From: DAHUYF01 sp035945115
GTDB lineage: Bacteria > Pseudomonadota > Alphaproteobacteria > ATCC43930 > CGMCC-115725
DNA length: 64,000 bases
Assembly: GCA_035945115.1 (NCBI GenBank)
Contig: DASZAN010000032.1
Location: forward strand, 1 to 64,000
Direction: 5' to 3'
Positions 40,883-49,131 of this stretch are shown one piece after another. A program made the translations under genes and the position numbers. The notes beneath the pieces are model-generated. The model had not been told where the DNA came from. It saw nothing but the letters and a program-made list of their open reading frames with translations, and made no database searches. How positions within the stretch are numbered: the stretch's first letter is position 1; each line of letters starts with the position of its first letter.

Positions 40883-41754
40883 GCGCATCTCCCGATCCAA
40901 CGAAGCTCATCGCCTTCCAAGGCGCGCCCGGCGCCTATTCCGATCTTGCCTGCCGCGAGGTCTTCCCGGCGCTCACCACCTTGCCCTGCGACGGCTTCGA
41001 GGATGCGATTGCCGCCGTGCGCGAGGGCCGCGCCGCGCTCGCCATGCTACCGGTGGAGAACTCGGTCGCCGGCCGCGTCGCCGACATCCATCACCTCTTG
41101 CCGGAATCGGGCCTTCATATCATCGGCGAGCACTTCCAGCGCGTGAACCATCACCTGCTCGCGCCCAAGGGCGCGCGCCTCGAGGGGCTCAAACTGGTGC
41201 GCTCGCATGTCCATGCGCTCTCGCAATGTCGTGCCCTCATCCGCGCGCTGGGAGTGAAGGCGGTGGTCGCGGTTGATACGGCGGGCGCTGCCGCCGAGGT
41301 GGCCGAGCGCGGCGATCCCACCGAGGCCGCCATCGCCTCCAAGCTCGCCGGCGAGATCTACGGCCTCGTCTCGCTCAAGGAGAACATCGAGGACGCCGAG
41401 CACAACACCACGCGCTTTCTCGTCATGGCGCGCGAGCCCCGAACGGCGCCGCAGGGCAGCGGCCTCGTCGTCACCACCTTCGTGTTTCGCGTGCGGAATG
41501 TGCCGGCGGCGCTTTACAAAGCATTGGGCGGCTTCGCCACCAACGGCATCAATATGACCAAGCTCGAAAGCTACATGGTGGGCGGCCGCTTCACCGCGAC
41601 GCAATTCTACGCCGATGTCGAGGGCCATCCCGACGACCGCCCGCTCAAGCTCGCGCTTGAGGAGCTCCGCTTCTTCTCGCGCGAGGTCCACATCCTCGGC
41701 GTCTATCCCGGCCACCCCTTCCGCCGCCTCGCGACGCAGGGCGACCACGACTAA
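40879..41754 (+). CDS. pheA: Prephenate dehydratase
   Basis: 291 residues, a monofunctional dehydratase without a chorismate mutase domain. It converts prephenate to phenylpyruvate. The catalytic domain opens with IAFQGAPGAYSDLACREVFP and has the NTTRFLVM active-site motif (TR-F) near 172-179. A C-terminal ACT regulatory domain (about 195-275) contains GINMTKLESYMVGG, the ESR-type motif for phenylalanine feedback binding. It is translationally coupled to kdsB. Confidence 0.95.
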   Translation: MSASPDPTKLIAFQGAPGAYSDLACREVFPALTTLPCDGFEDAIAAVREGRAALAMLPVENSVAGRVADIHHLLPESGLHIIGEHFQRVNHHLLAPKGARLEGLKLVRSHVHALSQCRALIRALGVKAVVAVDTAGAAAEVAERGDPTEAAIASKLAGEIYGLVSLKENIEDAEHNTTRFLVMAREPRTAPQGSGLVVTTFVFRVRNVPAALYKALGGFATNGINMTKLESYMVGGRFTATQFYADVEGHPDDRPLKLALEELRFFSREVHILGVYPGHPFRRLATQGDHD

Positions 41755-41905
41755 CGGGTCACCGTTCCTCCGGGGTCTCTCTCAACGCCATTCCACCTTG
41801 ACGGGAATTGCCGGTCTGGCCCAGACTGGTGCGACAAGCCCATGAAGTGCCGCGACAAAGCGGCCTCGGGCGCCACGGCCAACGTGGTTGGGGGAGAGGC
41901 TCGTC

Positions 41906-42967
41906 ATGCGCAGCGCGTTGGGATACGGCGTCGCCGCTGTTCTTTTGCTCGGCGGCATTGCCGGCGGCTGGTACTGGTGGGAGGTCGGGCGCTTTATCGA
42001 GAGCACCGACGACGCCTTCGTCCAAGCCGACATCTCGGCGGTGAGCCCGAAAATCCAGGGCTATGTGCGCGAGGTGCGCGTCAGCGACAACCAGCTCGTC
42101 AAGGCCGGCGACGTGCTGGTGGTGATCGACGACCGCGAGTTCCTCTCGAAGCTCGACCACGCCCATGCCAACGCCGCCGAGAAGCGCGCCGCGATCGCTA
42201 TGCTCGAGACGCGCCGCACCTGGCAGGAGGCGGTGATCGAGCAGGCCTCGGCGGCGGTGGCGAGCGCCGAGGCGGAGCTCCACCGCGCCAGCCTCGACTT
42301 CGCGCGGCAACGCGATTTGTTCAAAACCGACATTTCGAGCCGCCAGAAATTCGAGACCGCGGAGGCTGACCGGCGCAAAGCGGAGGCGGCGCTCGCCCGC
42401 ACCCAGGCGGCGCTCGTCGCCGAGCGCGACCAGCTCGCCGTGCTCGATGCCCAGCGCGAACAGGAGAAGGCGAAGCTCGATCAGGCCGAGGCGAGCCTTC
42501 ACTTGGCGCAGAACGATGTCGACGACACGGTGATCCGCGCGCCGGTCGACGGCGTCATCGGCAACAAGGGCGTGCAGGTGGGGCAACTGGTGAAGCCGGG
42601 TACGCTGCTGCTGGCGCTGGTGCCGCTTCCCCACGTCTATGTCGTCGCCAATTTCAAGGAGACGCAGCTCGCGGGCATGCGGCCCGGCCAGCGCGTCCGC
42701 CTCACCATCGACGCCTTTCCCGGTGCGAGCCTCCACGGCTTCATCGAGAGCTTTGCGCCGGCGAGCGGTGCGCTCTTCAGCCTCCTGCCGCCGGAGAATG
42801 CCACCGGCAACTTCACCAAGATCGTCCAGCGCGTTCCCGTGCGCATCGCCCTTTTGCCGGACGAGCCGCTCCGCCCGCAATTGCGTCCCGGCCTCTCGGC
42901 GGTGGTGCATGTCGACATCCGCGAGGGCGTCAGCGTCGCCGTCGCAGGGCCTGGTTTCACGCGGTAG
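41906..42967 (+). CDS. HlyD/EmrA-family membrane fusion protein
   Basis: 353 residues from ATG 41906 (GGGGAGAGG upstream). One N-terminal helix (about 5-25, GYGVAAVLLLGGIAGGWYWW) anchors it. A biotinyl-lipoyl-like half begins STDDAFVQADISAVSPKIQG, a long coiled coil fills about 85-190, and the second lipoyl half reads TVIRAPVDGVIGNKGVQVGQ, followed by a beta-barrel. It links an inner membrane pump to an outer membrane channel. The MFS exporter at 43113 is the obvious partner; no TolC-type gene is adjacent. Confidence 0.9.
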   Translation: MRSALGYGVAAVLLLGGIAGGWYWWEVGRFIESTDDAFVQADISAVSPKIQGYVREVRVSDNQLVKAGDVLVVIDDREFLSKLDHAHANAAEKRAAIAMLETRRTWQEAVIEQASAAVASAEAELHRASLDFARQRDLFKTDISSRQKFETAEADRRKAEAALARTQAALVAERDQLAVLDAQREQEKAKLDQAEASLHLAQNDVDDTVIRAPVDGVIGNKGVQVGQLVKPGTLLLALVPLPHVYVVANFKETQLAGMRPGQRVRLTIDAFPGASLHGFIESFAPASGALFSLLPPENATGNFTKIVQRVPVRIALLPDEPLRPQLRPGLSAVVHVDIREGVSVAVAGPGFTR

Positions 42968-42983
42968 TACTCGTGCGCCGTCT

Positions 42984-43076
42984 TCCCCCTCACCCCTCCA
43001 TCTCCCCCAGGGGAGAGGGAACGCACCGCGCTCTCCTTCCCCCTCTCCCCCCGGGGAGAGGGGGGGGTGAGGGGGG
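42984..43076. repeat. Intergenic palindromic repeat, full copy
   Basis: TCCCCCTCACCCCTCC at the left and GGGGGGGTGAGGGG at the right bracket two inner stems, CATCTCCCCCAGGGGAGAGG and CCCTCTCCCCCCGGGGAGAG. It lies between two genes of one presumed operon, the HlyD and MFS partners, so it would be present in their shared transcript. Confidence 0.85.
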
Positions 43077-43112
43077 CAGCCGCACGATGCGCGCCGCGAG
43101 AGTTATCCGCTG

Positions 43113-44705
43113 ATGGACGGCAGCCGCTTCGCACCGATCGTTCGTGCCGCGCCCGCGGCGCTGCCGGAACTGCCGCCGCTCAAGGCGCGCGACGTCGTCA
43201 CCTTCATCGCCATGGTGCTCGGCATGTTCATGGCGATCCTCGACATCCAGATCGTCTCGAGCAGCCTTGCCCAGATCCAGGCCGGTCTTTCCGCCAGCGC
43301 CGACGAGATCAGCTGGGTGCAGACCTCCTACCTCGTCGCCGAGGTGGTGATGATCCCGCTCTCGGGCCTGCTCGCGCGCATCTTCTCGACGCGCGTGCTC
43401 TTCGCGCTCTCGGCTGCGACCTTCACGCTGATGAGCATCGCCTGCGCCTTTGCCTGGAACCTGCCGTCGATGATCGTCTTCCGTGCGCTGCAAGGTTTTC
43501 TCGGTGGCGCCATGATCCCGAGCGTGTTCTCGGCGAGCTTCATTCTGTTCCCGCTGGCGCGGCGACCGCTTGTCACCGTCATCATCGGCCTCGTCGCCAC
43601 CATGGCGCCGACGCTCGGGCCGACGCTCGGCGGCTATCTCACCGAAGAGCTCAATTGGCACTGGCTCTTTCTCATCAATGTCGTTCCCGGCATCGCCACG
43701 GCGACCGCGGCGTGGCTGCTCATCCGCATCGACCGGCCCAATCCGGCGCTGCTGCGCGGCTTCGACGTGCCGGGCCTCGTCTTCATGGCGCTCTTCCTCG
43801 GCAGCCTCGAATACGTCGTCGAGGAGGGCGCGCGCAACGACTGGTTCGAGGACGGCTCGATCCGCACCTTCACCATCGTGAGCGGCATCGGTGCCCTGCT
43901 TTTCTTCTGGCGCGTCCTCGTCTATCGCCATCCCGTCGTCGATCTCCGCGCCTTCGCGAACCGCAATTTCTCGCTGGGCTGCCTCTACAGCTTCATCCTC
44001 GGCGTCGGACTCTACGGCTCGATCTTTCTCCTGCCGATGTTCTTGGCGCGGGTGCGCGGCCTCAACAGCTTGCAGATCGGCCTCATCATGATGGTGACGG
44101 GCCTCGCGCAATTTCTCTCGGCGCCGGTCGCGGCGGCGCTCTCGCGCCGGCTCGATCTCCGCCTCATGCTCGCCTTGGGCCTGGTGCTCTTCGGCACCGG
44201 CATCTATCTCAATTCCTTCCTCACCAACCAATCCGACTATTGGGAGCTCTTCCTGCCGCAGGTGGTGCGGGGTTTCTCGCTCATGCTCTGCTTCATGCCG
44301 ATCAACACGCTGGCGCTCGGCACCTTGTCGGCGGACGCGCTCAAGAATGCGAGCGGGCTCTACAATCTCATGCGCAATTTGGGTGGCGCGATCGGCCTTG
44401 CCTTCTTCAACACGCTCATCATCGAGCGCTTTGCCTTGCATACGGCGCGCATCGCCGAGCATGTGAGCTTGGCGCATCCCAACGTCCAGGCCTATGTCGA
44501 TCGATTGGCCGAGCGCATGGGCGGCTTGATCAACGGCGATGCCGAGCTCGGCGCGACGAAGCTGCTCATGCGTCTCGTCGAGCGCGAGGCGACGGTGCTC
44601 ACCTTCAACGATTGTCTCGGCCTCATGGCCCTCGTCTTCGCACTGGCGCTGCTCCTCATGCCGCTCTTGCGCAAGCCGCGCGTCGCCATGGCGGAGGCCG
44701 ATTAA
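43113..44705 (+). CDS. MFS exporter, DHA2/EmrB type
   Basis: 530 residues with fourteen expected helices. Motifs: FMAILDIQIVSSSLAQIQ in helix 1 (motif D1 with the membrane-embedded Asp), SWVQTSYLVAEVVMIPLSG in helix 2, VFRALQGFLGGAMIPSVF, and GLVATMAPTLGPTLGGYLTE as motif C. Paired with the HlyD-type adaptor 145 nt upstream, it forms an EmrAB-like drug or metabolite efflux pump of the inner membrane. The substrate is unknown. Confidence 0.9.
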   Translation: MDGSRFAPIVRAAPAALPELPPLKARDVVTFIAMVLGMFMAILDIQIVSSSLAQIQAGLSASADEISWVQTSYLVAEVVMIPLSGLLARIFSTRVLFALSAATFTLMSIACAFAWNLPSMIVFRALQGFLGGAMIPSVFSASFILFPLARRPLVTVIIGLVATMAPTLGPTLGGYLTEELNWHWLFLINVVPGIATATAAWLLIRIDRPNPALLRGFDVPGLVFMALFLGSLEYVVEEGARNDWFEDGSIRTFTIVSGIGALLFFWRVLVYRHPVVDLRAFANRNFSLGCLYSFILGVGLYGSIFLLPMFLARVRGLNSLQIGLIMMVTGLAQFLSAPVAAALSRRLDLRLMLALGLVLFGTGIYLNSFLTNQSDYWELFLPQVVRGFSLMLCFMPINTLALGTLSADALKNASGLYNLMRNLGGAIGLAFFNTLIIERFALHTARIAEHVSLAHPNVQAYVDRLAERMGGLINGDAELGATKLLMRLVEREATVLTFNDCLGLMALVFALALLLMPLLRKPRVAMAEAD

Positions 44706-44785
44706 CCAAAGCCCTCGCAAACTTAACGCTCCAGCAAGGCGCGCGATGCGAAAGTCTCTCCGGTTGACCTCGCCGGAGAGGAACG

Positions 44786-45187
44786 ATGCGTAAAATTCTC
44801 GGAGTCTTTGCGGCATTGGCGCTGTGCGGCAGTGCTTGGGCGGCGCCCGATCGCTCGGCGCTTTCCTATGACGAGAACGTCGTCATCAACACGGCTTGCG
44901 GCGCCATCGCCAAGCAGAACAACGCCACGTTCCAGTCATGCGTGCTGCAGCAGATGGAAGCGCTGCGCAGCCATCCCAGCCCCGACCGGTCCGGCCTCTC
45001 GGCCGAGCGGACGCGCGTCATCGAGACCTATTGCGGCTATCTCCGCCGCAAGGACATCGGTCAATATAACGACTGCGTCACCAAGATGATGGGCACGCCC
45101 GCCGCGCAATCGCAGCCGCCCGCCGCGCCGGCGGAAGGAACGAGCACGTCGTCGGCGCCAGCCGCGGACGAGGTGCCGACGAGCTGA
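44786..45187 (+). CDS. Small secreted protein with two tandem two-cysteine units, unknown function
   Basis: 133 residues. A signal peptide spans 1-20 (ILGVFAALALCGSAWAA). The mature protein consists of two copies of one unit: PDRSALSYDENVVINTAC with Cys38 and Cys52, and PDRSGLSAERTRVIETYC with Cys83 and Cys97. In both units the two cysteines are 14 residues apart, and the units are offset by exactly 45 residues. This suggests two disulfide-bonded helical hairpins in the periplasm. A low-complexity Ala/Pro/Ser tail follows from about 105. I do not recognise the family. GGAGAGGAACG precedes the ATG. Confidence 0.8.
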   Translation: MRKILGVFAALALCGSAWAAPDRSALSYDENVVINTACGAIAKQNNATFQSCVLQQMEALRSHPSPDRSGLSAERTRVIETYCGYLRRKDIGQYNDCVTKMMGTPAAQSQPPAAPAEGTSTSSAPAADEVPTS

Positions 45188-45196
45188 CGACGCCGA

Positions 45197-46102
45197 CTAC
45201 CGCCTCAGCCAATCCTCGATGAGGCGGCGGGCGATCGAATCGCGGCGCGGCATGCGGAAGCTGTCGTCATCCTGGTGCGAGAGGAGAAAGCTCCGCTCGT
45301 ACCAGCGCGCGTCCTGAAGCTCGCTCTCATCGACGTGGATCTCGGTGCTGACGGCGCGCGCGTGGAAGCCCAGCATGATCGAGGAGGGGAAGGGCCAGGG
45401 CTGGGACGAGTGATAGGCGACCTGGTCGACGACCACGTTGGTCTCCTCGAACACCTCGCGCGCGACAGCCTCCTCGAGGCTTTCGCCGGGCTCGACGAAT
45501 CCCGCCAATGTCGAATGCATGCCGGGGGGCCAGATGCGCTGGCGCCCGAGGAGACAGCGATCGCCGTCATGGACCAGCATGATCACCGCCGGATCGGTGC
45601 GCGGGAAATGCTGTGCGGCACACGCGCTGTTGGTGCAGCGCCGGACATGGCCCGCTTCCTCGCTCGCCGTGGCGGCGCCGCAGACGCCGCAAAAACGGTG
45701 CCGCGTGTGCCAATAGGCAAGACCGCGCGCATAGGCCAAGAGCGAACCCTCGTGGCGCGCGAGAAGCGGACCCACCCGCCGCAAATCGGTGAATTCCGCT
45801 GGCATCTCCAGGCGCAGCGCCGAGAGCGGCATCTCGACATGGGAGAGATCGACGGCGAAATAGGCGCTGTCGGCGACAAGGCCGAGCAGCGCCGTCTCGC
45901 CCAACTCGGCGATCTCGTGACGGGCAAGGAACGCGGCTCGGGGCGTCGCGCCCTCGATGGCGAAGACCAGATTCTGAGTGCGCCAGACCGGAACGAAGCG
46001 GCTCTGCGGATCGGCGAGGCGCTCGGCCACCCAGCTTGGGTCCTTGCGGCGGTACCCCGCGCGGTTGAGGCCGGTGGCGGCATAGAAGTTGGGATCTTTC
46101 AT
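45197..46102 (-). CDS. nudC: NAD(+)/NADH pyrophosphatase (decapping Nudix hydrolase)
   Basis: 301 residues. A four-cysteine zinc ribbon (Cys138, Cys141, Cys156, Cys161) is followed by the Nudix box GFVEPGESLEEAVAREVFEE starting at 201, and the NudC-specific SQPWPFPSS at 233-241. It hydrolyses NAD(H) to NMN and AMP and can remove NAD caps from RNA. The SRP RNA and dnaX lie divergently upstream. Confidence 0.95.
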   Translation of the reverse strand: MKDPNFYAATGLNRAGYRRKDPSWVAERLADPQSRFVPVWRTQNLVFAIEGATPRAAFLARHEIAELGETALLGLVADSAYFAVDLSHVEMPLSALRLEMPAEFTDLRRVGPLLARHEGSLLAYARGLAYWHTRHRFCGVCGAATASEEAGHVRRCTNSACAAQHFPRTDPAVIMLVHDGDRCLLGRQRIWPPGMHSTLAGFVEPGESLEEAVAREVFEETNVVVDQVAYHSSQPWPFPSSIMLGFHARAVSTEIHVDESELQDARWYERSFLLSHQDDDSFRMPRRDSIARRLIEDWLRR

Positions 46103-46181
46103 CGCGAGCGCGACACTCGCACAGGCGGGTAGCGGCGGGCAAGACGGCCTTGCCCCTCACCATCCCCGACCTGATATAGTG

Positions 46182-46289
46182 GGGTTGGGAGGTTGGCGGC
46201 GGACAGGTCTCTCGCCAACCCGGTCAGGTCCGGAAGGAAGCAGCCGTAACGAGTTTCGACCTGGGTCGCTGTCCAGCCTCCCGCCTCCA
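46182..46289 (+). ncRNA. ffs: Small bacterial signal recognition particle RNA (4.5S RNA)
   Basis: The conserved SRP domain IV is unmistakable: GGTCAGGTCCGGAAGGAAGC at about 46222-46241, with the GGAA tetraloop, followed by GCCGTAACGAGTTTCGACCT. The ends pair through GGGAGG (from 46186) with CCTCCC (46277-46282) and GGACAG with CTGTCC. Length is about 105 nt, a simple hairpin without an Alu domain, which binds Ffh for co-translational membrane targeting. It lies directly before dnaX, as in many alphaproteobacteria. Exact ends are approximate. Confidence 0.95.
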
Positions 46290-46337
46290 AAACCCAAGCG
46301 ACCCACGTGCCGATCCGTCCAGCCCGCTTGATGCCTC

Positions 46338-48074
46338 ATGAGTAACGGCAGCGCCTACCGCGTGCTCGCGCGCAAGTATCGGCCGATGCGCTTTGCCGAG
46401 CTCATCGGCCAAGAGGCGATGGTGCGCACGCTCACCAACGCGATTGCCACCGGCCGCATCGCGCACGCCTTCATCCTCACGGGCGTACGCGGCGTCGGCA
46501 AGACGACGACGGCGCGCATCCTGGCGCGCGCCTTGAACTGCGTCGGCTCGGACGGCAAGGGCGGTCCGACGATTTCACCGTGCGGGCAATGCGAGCCCTG
46601 CCGCGCCATCGCCGAGGACCGCCATGTCGACGTGATGGAGATGGACGCGGCCTCGCGCACTGGCGTCGACGACATCCGCGAGCTCACCGATGGCGTGCGC
46701 TACAAACCGGTCGCGGCGCGCTACAAGATCTACATCATCGACGAAGTGCACATGCTCTCCAAGAACGCTTTCAACGCGCTGTTGAAGACGCTCGAGGAGC
46801 CGCCGCCCGACGTCATCTTCATCTTCGCCACCACCGAGATCCACAAGGTGCCGGTGACGGTGCTGTCGCGCTGCCAGCGCTTCTCGCTGCGCCGCGTGCC
46901 ACTCGAGCTCTTGATCGCGCATTACGATGAGATCGCGAAGACAGAAGGCGTTGCGGCGGAGCCGGCGGCGATCGCGCTCATCGCCCGCGCCGCCGACGGC
47001 TCGGTCCGCGACGGCCTTTCGCTGCTCGATCAGGCGATCGCGCTCGGCGGCGAGACGATCAGCGAAGCCGCCGTGCGCGACATGATCGGGATCGCCGATC
47101 GCGGCCTCGTCTTCGACCTCTTCGAAGTCGTGCTCAAGGGCGATGCGGCCGATGCGCTTCAGCGCATGAAGACGCTCTATGAGGGTGGCGCCGATCCGCT
47201 CATGGTCCTGCAGGATTTGCTGGAGCTCACGCATTTCCTGACGCGCGCGAAGCTCGTGCCGGAGGCCGGCGCCGAGGATCCGACGCTGGCCGGTGCGCGG
47301 CCGCGCGCGCTGGCGCTGGCACAGAAGCTCGGCTTCGCCGTACTGGCGCGCGCCTGGCAGATGCTGCTCAAGGGCATCGAGGAGGTGCAGACCGCACCCT
47401 CGCCGCTGCAAGCGGCCGAAATGGTGTTGGTGCGGCTTGCCTATGTCGCCGACCTCCCGGCACCGGCTGAGCTTGTGAAGCAGCTCTCCGAGCGCGGCGA
47501 GGGCACTCAGAGCGGCGTTCCGTCGGGTCGTCCGGCAAGCGTGCCGACGTCTTCCGGCGGCGGCGCGCGTCTTGCGGTATCGCTCGACGGCGGCAGCGCC
47601 GCGCCGCGTCTTGCCCCACAGGAGGCGAGCGCGCCCGCGCCGGCCCTGCCGCAGCCGCAGAGCTTCAACGAGGTGGTGGAGCTCTTCGAGAAGCATCACG
47701 AGGCGATGCTGCGCGCGCATCTCGTCGCCCATGTGCATCTCGTCCATTTCGAGCCGGGCCGCATCGAGTTCCGTCCCGGCCTCGGCGCGCCGCGTGATCT
47801 CCCCAATCGCCTAGGTCAGCTCCTCTCGCAGTGGACGGGGACGCGCTGGATCGTCAGCATTTCCAGCGAGGAGGGCGCGCCCACGCTCGCCGAGCAGGCC
47901 GAGGCGCGCGAGGCGTCGCTCCGGAACGAGGCGGCACAGCACCCGCTGGTGCGCAAGGTGCTCGAGACCTTTCCCGGCGCCCGCATCGAGGCGGTGCGCG
48001 AGATTGTCGCGGCAGAGACGGCGCCCGCCGCGGCGAGCGTCGAGGAAGCAGGTGAAGGAGACGAGTCGCGATGA
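46338..48074 (+). CDS. dnaX: DNA polymerase III subunits gamma/tau
   Basis: 578 residues, the clamp-loader ATPase. Walker A GVRGVGKT is at 49-56. The zinc module has Cys68, Cys82, Cys85 and Cys88, and Walker B with sensor reads IYIIDEVHMLSKNAFNALLK. Domain III and an Ala/Pro-rich linker follow, then a tau-like C-terminal domain (about 440-560). It begins 49 nt after the SRP RNA and overlaps ebfC by 4 nt. A programmed frameshift to make gamma, known in E. coli, is not evident here by eye. Confidence 0.95.
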   Translation: MSNGSAYRVLARKYRPMRFAELIGQEAMVRTLTNAIATGRIAHAFILTGVRGVGKTTTARILARALNCVGSDGKGGPTISPCGQCEPCRAIAEDRHVDVMEMDAASRTGVDDIRELTDGVRYKPVAARYKIYIIDEVHMLSKNAFNALLKTLEEPPPDVIFIFATTEIHKVPVTVLSRCQRFSLRRVPLELLIAHYDEIAKTEGVAAEPAAIALIARAADGSVRDGLSLLDQAIALGGETISEAAVRDMIGIADRGLVFDLFEVVLKGDAADALQRMKTLYEGGADPLMVLQDLLELTHFLTRAKLVPEAGAEDPTLAGARPRALALAQKLGFAVLARAWQMLLKGIEEVQTAPSPLQAAEMVLVRLAYVADLPAPAELVKQLSERGEGTQSGVPSGRPASVPTSSGGGARLAVSLDGGSAAPRLAPQEASAPAPALPQPQSFNEVVELFEKHHEAMLRAHLVAHVHLVHFEPGRIEFRPGLGAPRDLPNRLGQLLSQWTGTRWIVSISSEEGAPTLAEQAEAREASLRNEAAQHPLVRKVLETFPGARIEAVREIVAAETAPAAASVEEAGEGDESR

Positions 48075-48394
48075 AGAATCTCGGCCAGATGATGAAGCAG
48101 GCGCAGGAGATGCAGGCGCGCATGGCGGAGATGCAGGCGCGTCTCGATCAGGTGGAGATGACGGGCGTCTCGGGTGGCGGCTTGGTGCAGGTGACGCTCA
48201 CCGGCAAGGGCGAGATGCGCAAGATCAAGATCGACAAGTCGCTCCTCGATCCCAACGAGGTCGAGGTGCTCGAGGACCTCATCCTCGCTGCCTTCGCCGA
48301 CGCCAAGCAGCGCGTCGAGGGGCATGTCGCCGAGGAGATGGGGAAACTCACCGGCGGCCTCAAGCTGCCGCCGGGTTTGAAGCTGCCGTTTTGA
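48071..48394 (+). CDS. ebfC: YbaB/EbfC nucleoid-associated protein
   Basis: 107 residues, of usual length. The N-terminal helix is LGQMMKQAQEMQARMAEMQA, the core beta strands read GGGLVQVTLTGKGEMRKIKI, and the C-terminal helix is MGKLTGGLKLPPGLKLP. It is a dimeric DNA-binding protein. The dnaX-ebfC-recR order is conserved across proteobacteria. Confidence 0.94.
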   Translation: MKNLGQMMKQAQEMQARMAEMQARLDQVEMTGVSGGGLVQVTLTGKGEMRKIKIDKSLLDPNEVEVLEDLILAAFADAKQRVEGHVAEEMGKLTGGLKLPPGLKLPF

Positions 48395-48398
48395 GCGC

Positions 48399-48995
48399 GT
48401 GAGCGACCTCGACCGCATCGTCCAGCTCCTTGCCAAGCTCCCCGGCCTCGGTCCGCGTTCGGCGCGCCGCGCCGCCTTCTTCCTGCTGAAGCGCCGGCAG
48501 TCTCTGTTGGAGCCGCTCGCTCAAGCGCTCGCCGCCGCCGCGCGCGACATCCGCGCCTGCGCCATCTGCGGCAATCTCGACACGAACGATCCCTGCGCCA
48601 TCTGCCGCGATCCGAAACGCGACGCCGGCCTCGTCTGCATCGTCGAGGACTTGGCCGATCTCTGGGCGATCGAGCGGACCGGCGCCTATAAAGGCCGCTA
48701 TCACGTCTTGGGGGGTACGCTCTCCGCCCTCGACGGCATCGGTCCCGAGGATTTGCACATCGACGCGCTTGCCGCACGCGCGCGTCAGGGCGGCATCCGC
48801 GAGGCGATCCTCGCGCTCAACGCCACGGTCGAGGGGCAGACGACCGCGCATTACATCACCGACCGCCTCGCGGGTTGTTCCGTGCAGATCTCGCGCCTCG
48901 CCCATGGCGTGCCCGTCGGCGGCGAGCTCGACTACCTCGACGAAGGCACGCTCGCCGCGGCGATCGCCGCGCGGCAGGTGGTGCAGAGCGGATAA
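48399..48995 (+). CDS. recR: Recombination mediator RecR
   Basis: 198 residues from GTG 48399, 4 nt after the ebfC stop. A helix-hairpin-helix (LAKLPGLGPRSARRAAFFLL) is followed by a zinc finger with Cys54, Cys57, Cys66 and Cys69, a Toprim domain (VCIVEDLADLWAIERTGAYK), and the Walker-B-like C-terminus (ARGVPVGGELDYLDEGTL type). With RecF and RecO it loads RecA at gaps. Confidence 0.95.
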   Translation: MSDLDRIVQLLAKLPGLGPRSARRAAFFLLKRRQSLLEPLAQALAAAARDIRACAICGNLDTNDPCAICRDPKRDAGLVCIVEDLADLWAIERTGAYKGRYHVLGGTLSALDGIGPEDLHIDALAARARQGGIREAILALNATVEGQTTAHYITDRLAGCSVQISRLAHGVPVGGELDYLDEGTLAAAIAARQVVQSG

Positions 48996-49016
48996 TTTTC
49001 ACTGCGGTTCGGTGGC

Positions 49017-49104
49017 GCGTCCTTCGACAAGCTCAAGATGAGTTCATTCTTTGTGGCCCTGGTTAAGGGCCAGGCCCGCTCTTCCTCATTGTCGAAGGAC
49101 GCAG
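49017..49104. repeat. Inverted repeat of the TCCTTCGACA family, copy 2
   Basis: TGCGTCCTTCGACAA…GATGAG at the left is mirrored by CTCATTGTCGAAGGACGCA at the right, with a central GGCCCTGGTTAAGGGCCAGG hairpin at about 49054-49073. It sits between recR and a convergent gene and could end both transcripts, although no T-run is present. Confidence 0.75.
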
Positions 49105-49131
49105 GATTAGAATGCAGCTCGTCAGGAAAAG

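Noticed and set aside
42990..44816. 608-codon open frame antisense to the MFS exporter
   Set aside because: Glu/Arg/His-rich antisense of a membrane protein; no domain.
46338..48074. Programmed frameshift in dnaX
   Set aside because: No A-rich slippery heptamer followed by a hairpin was seen at the tau/gamma boundary, so only the full-length product is called.
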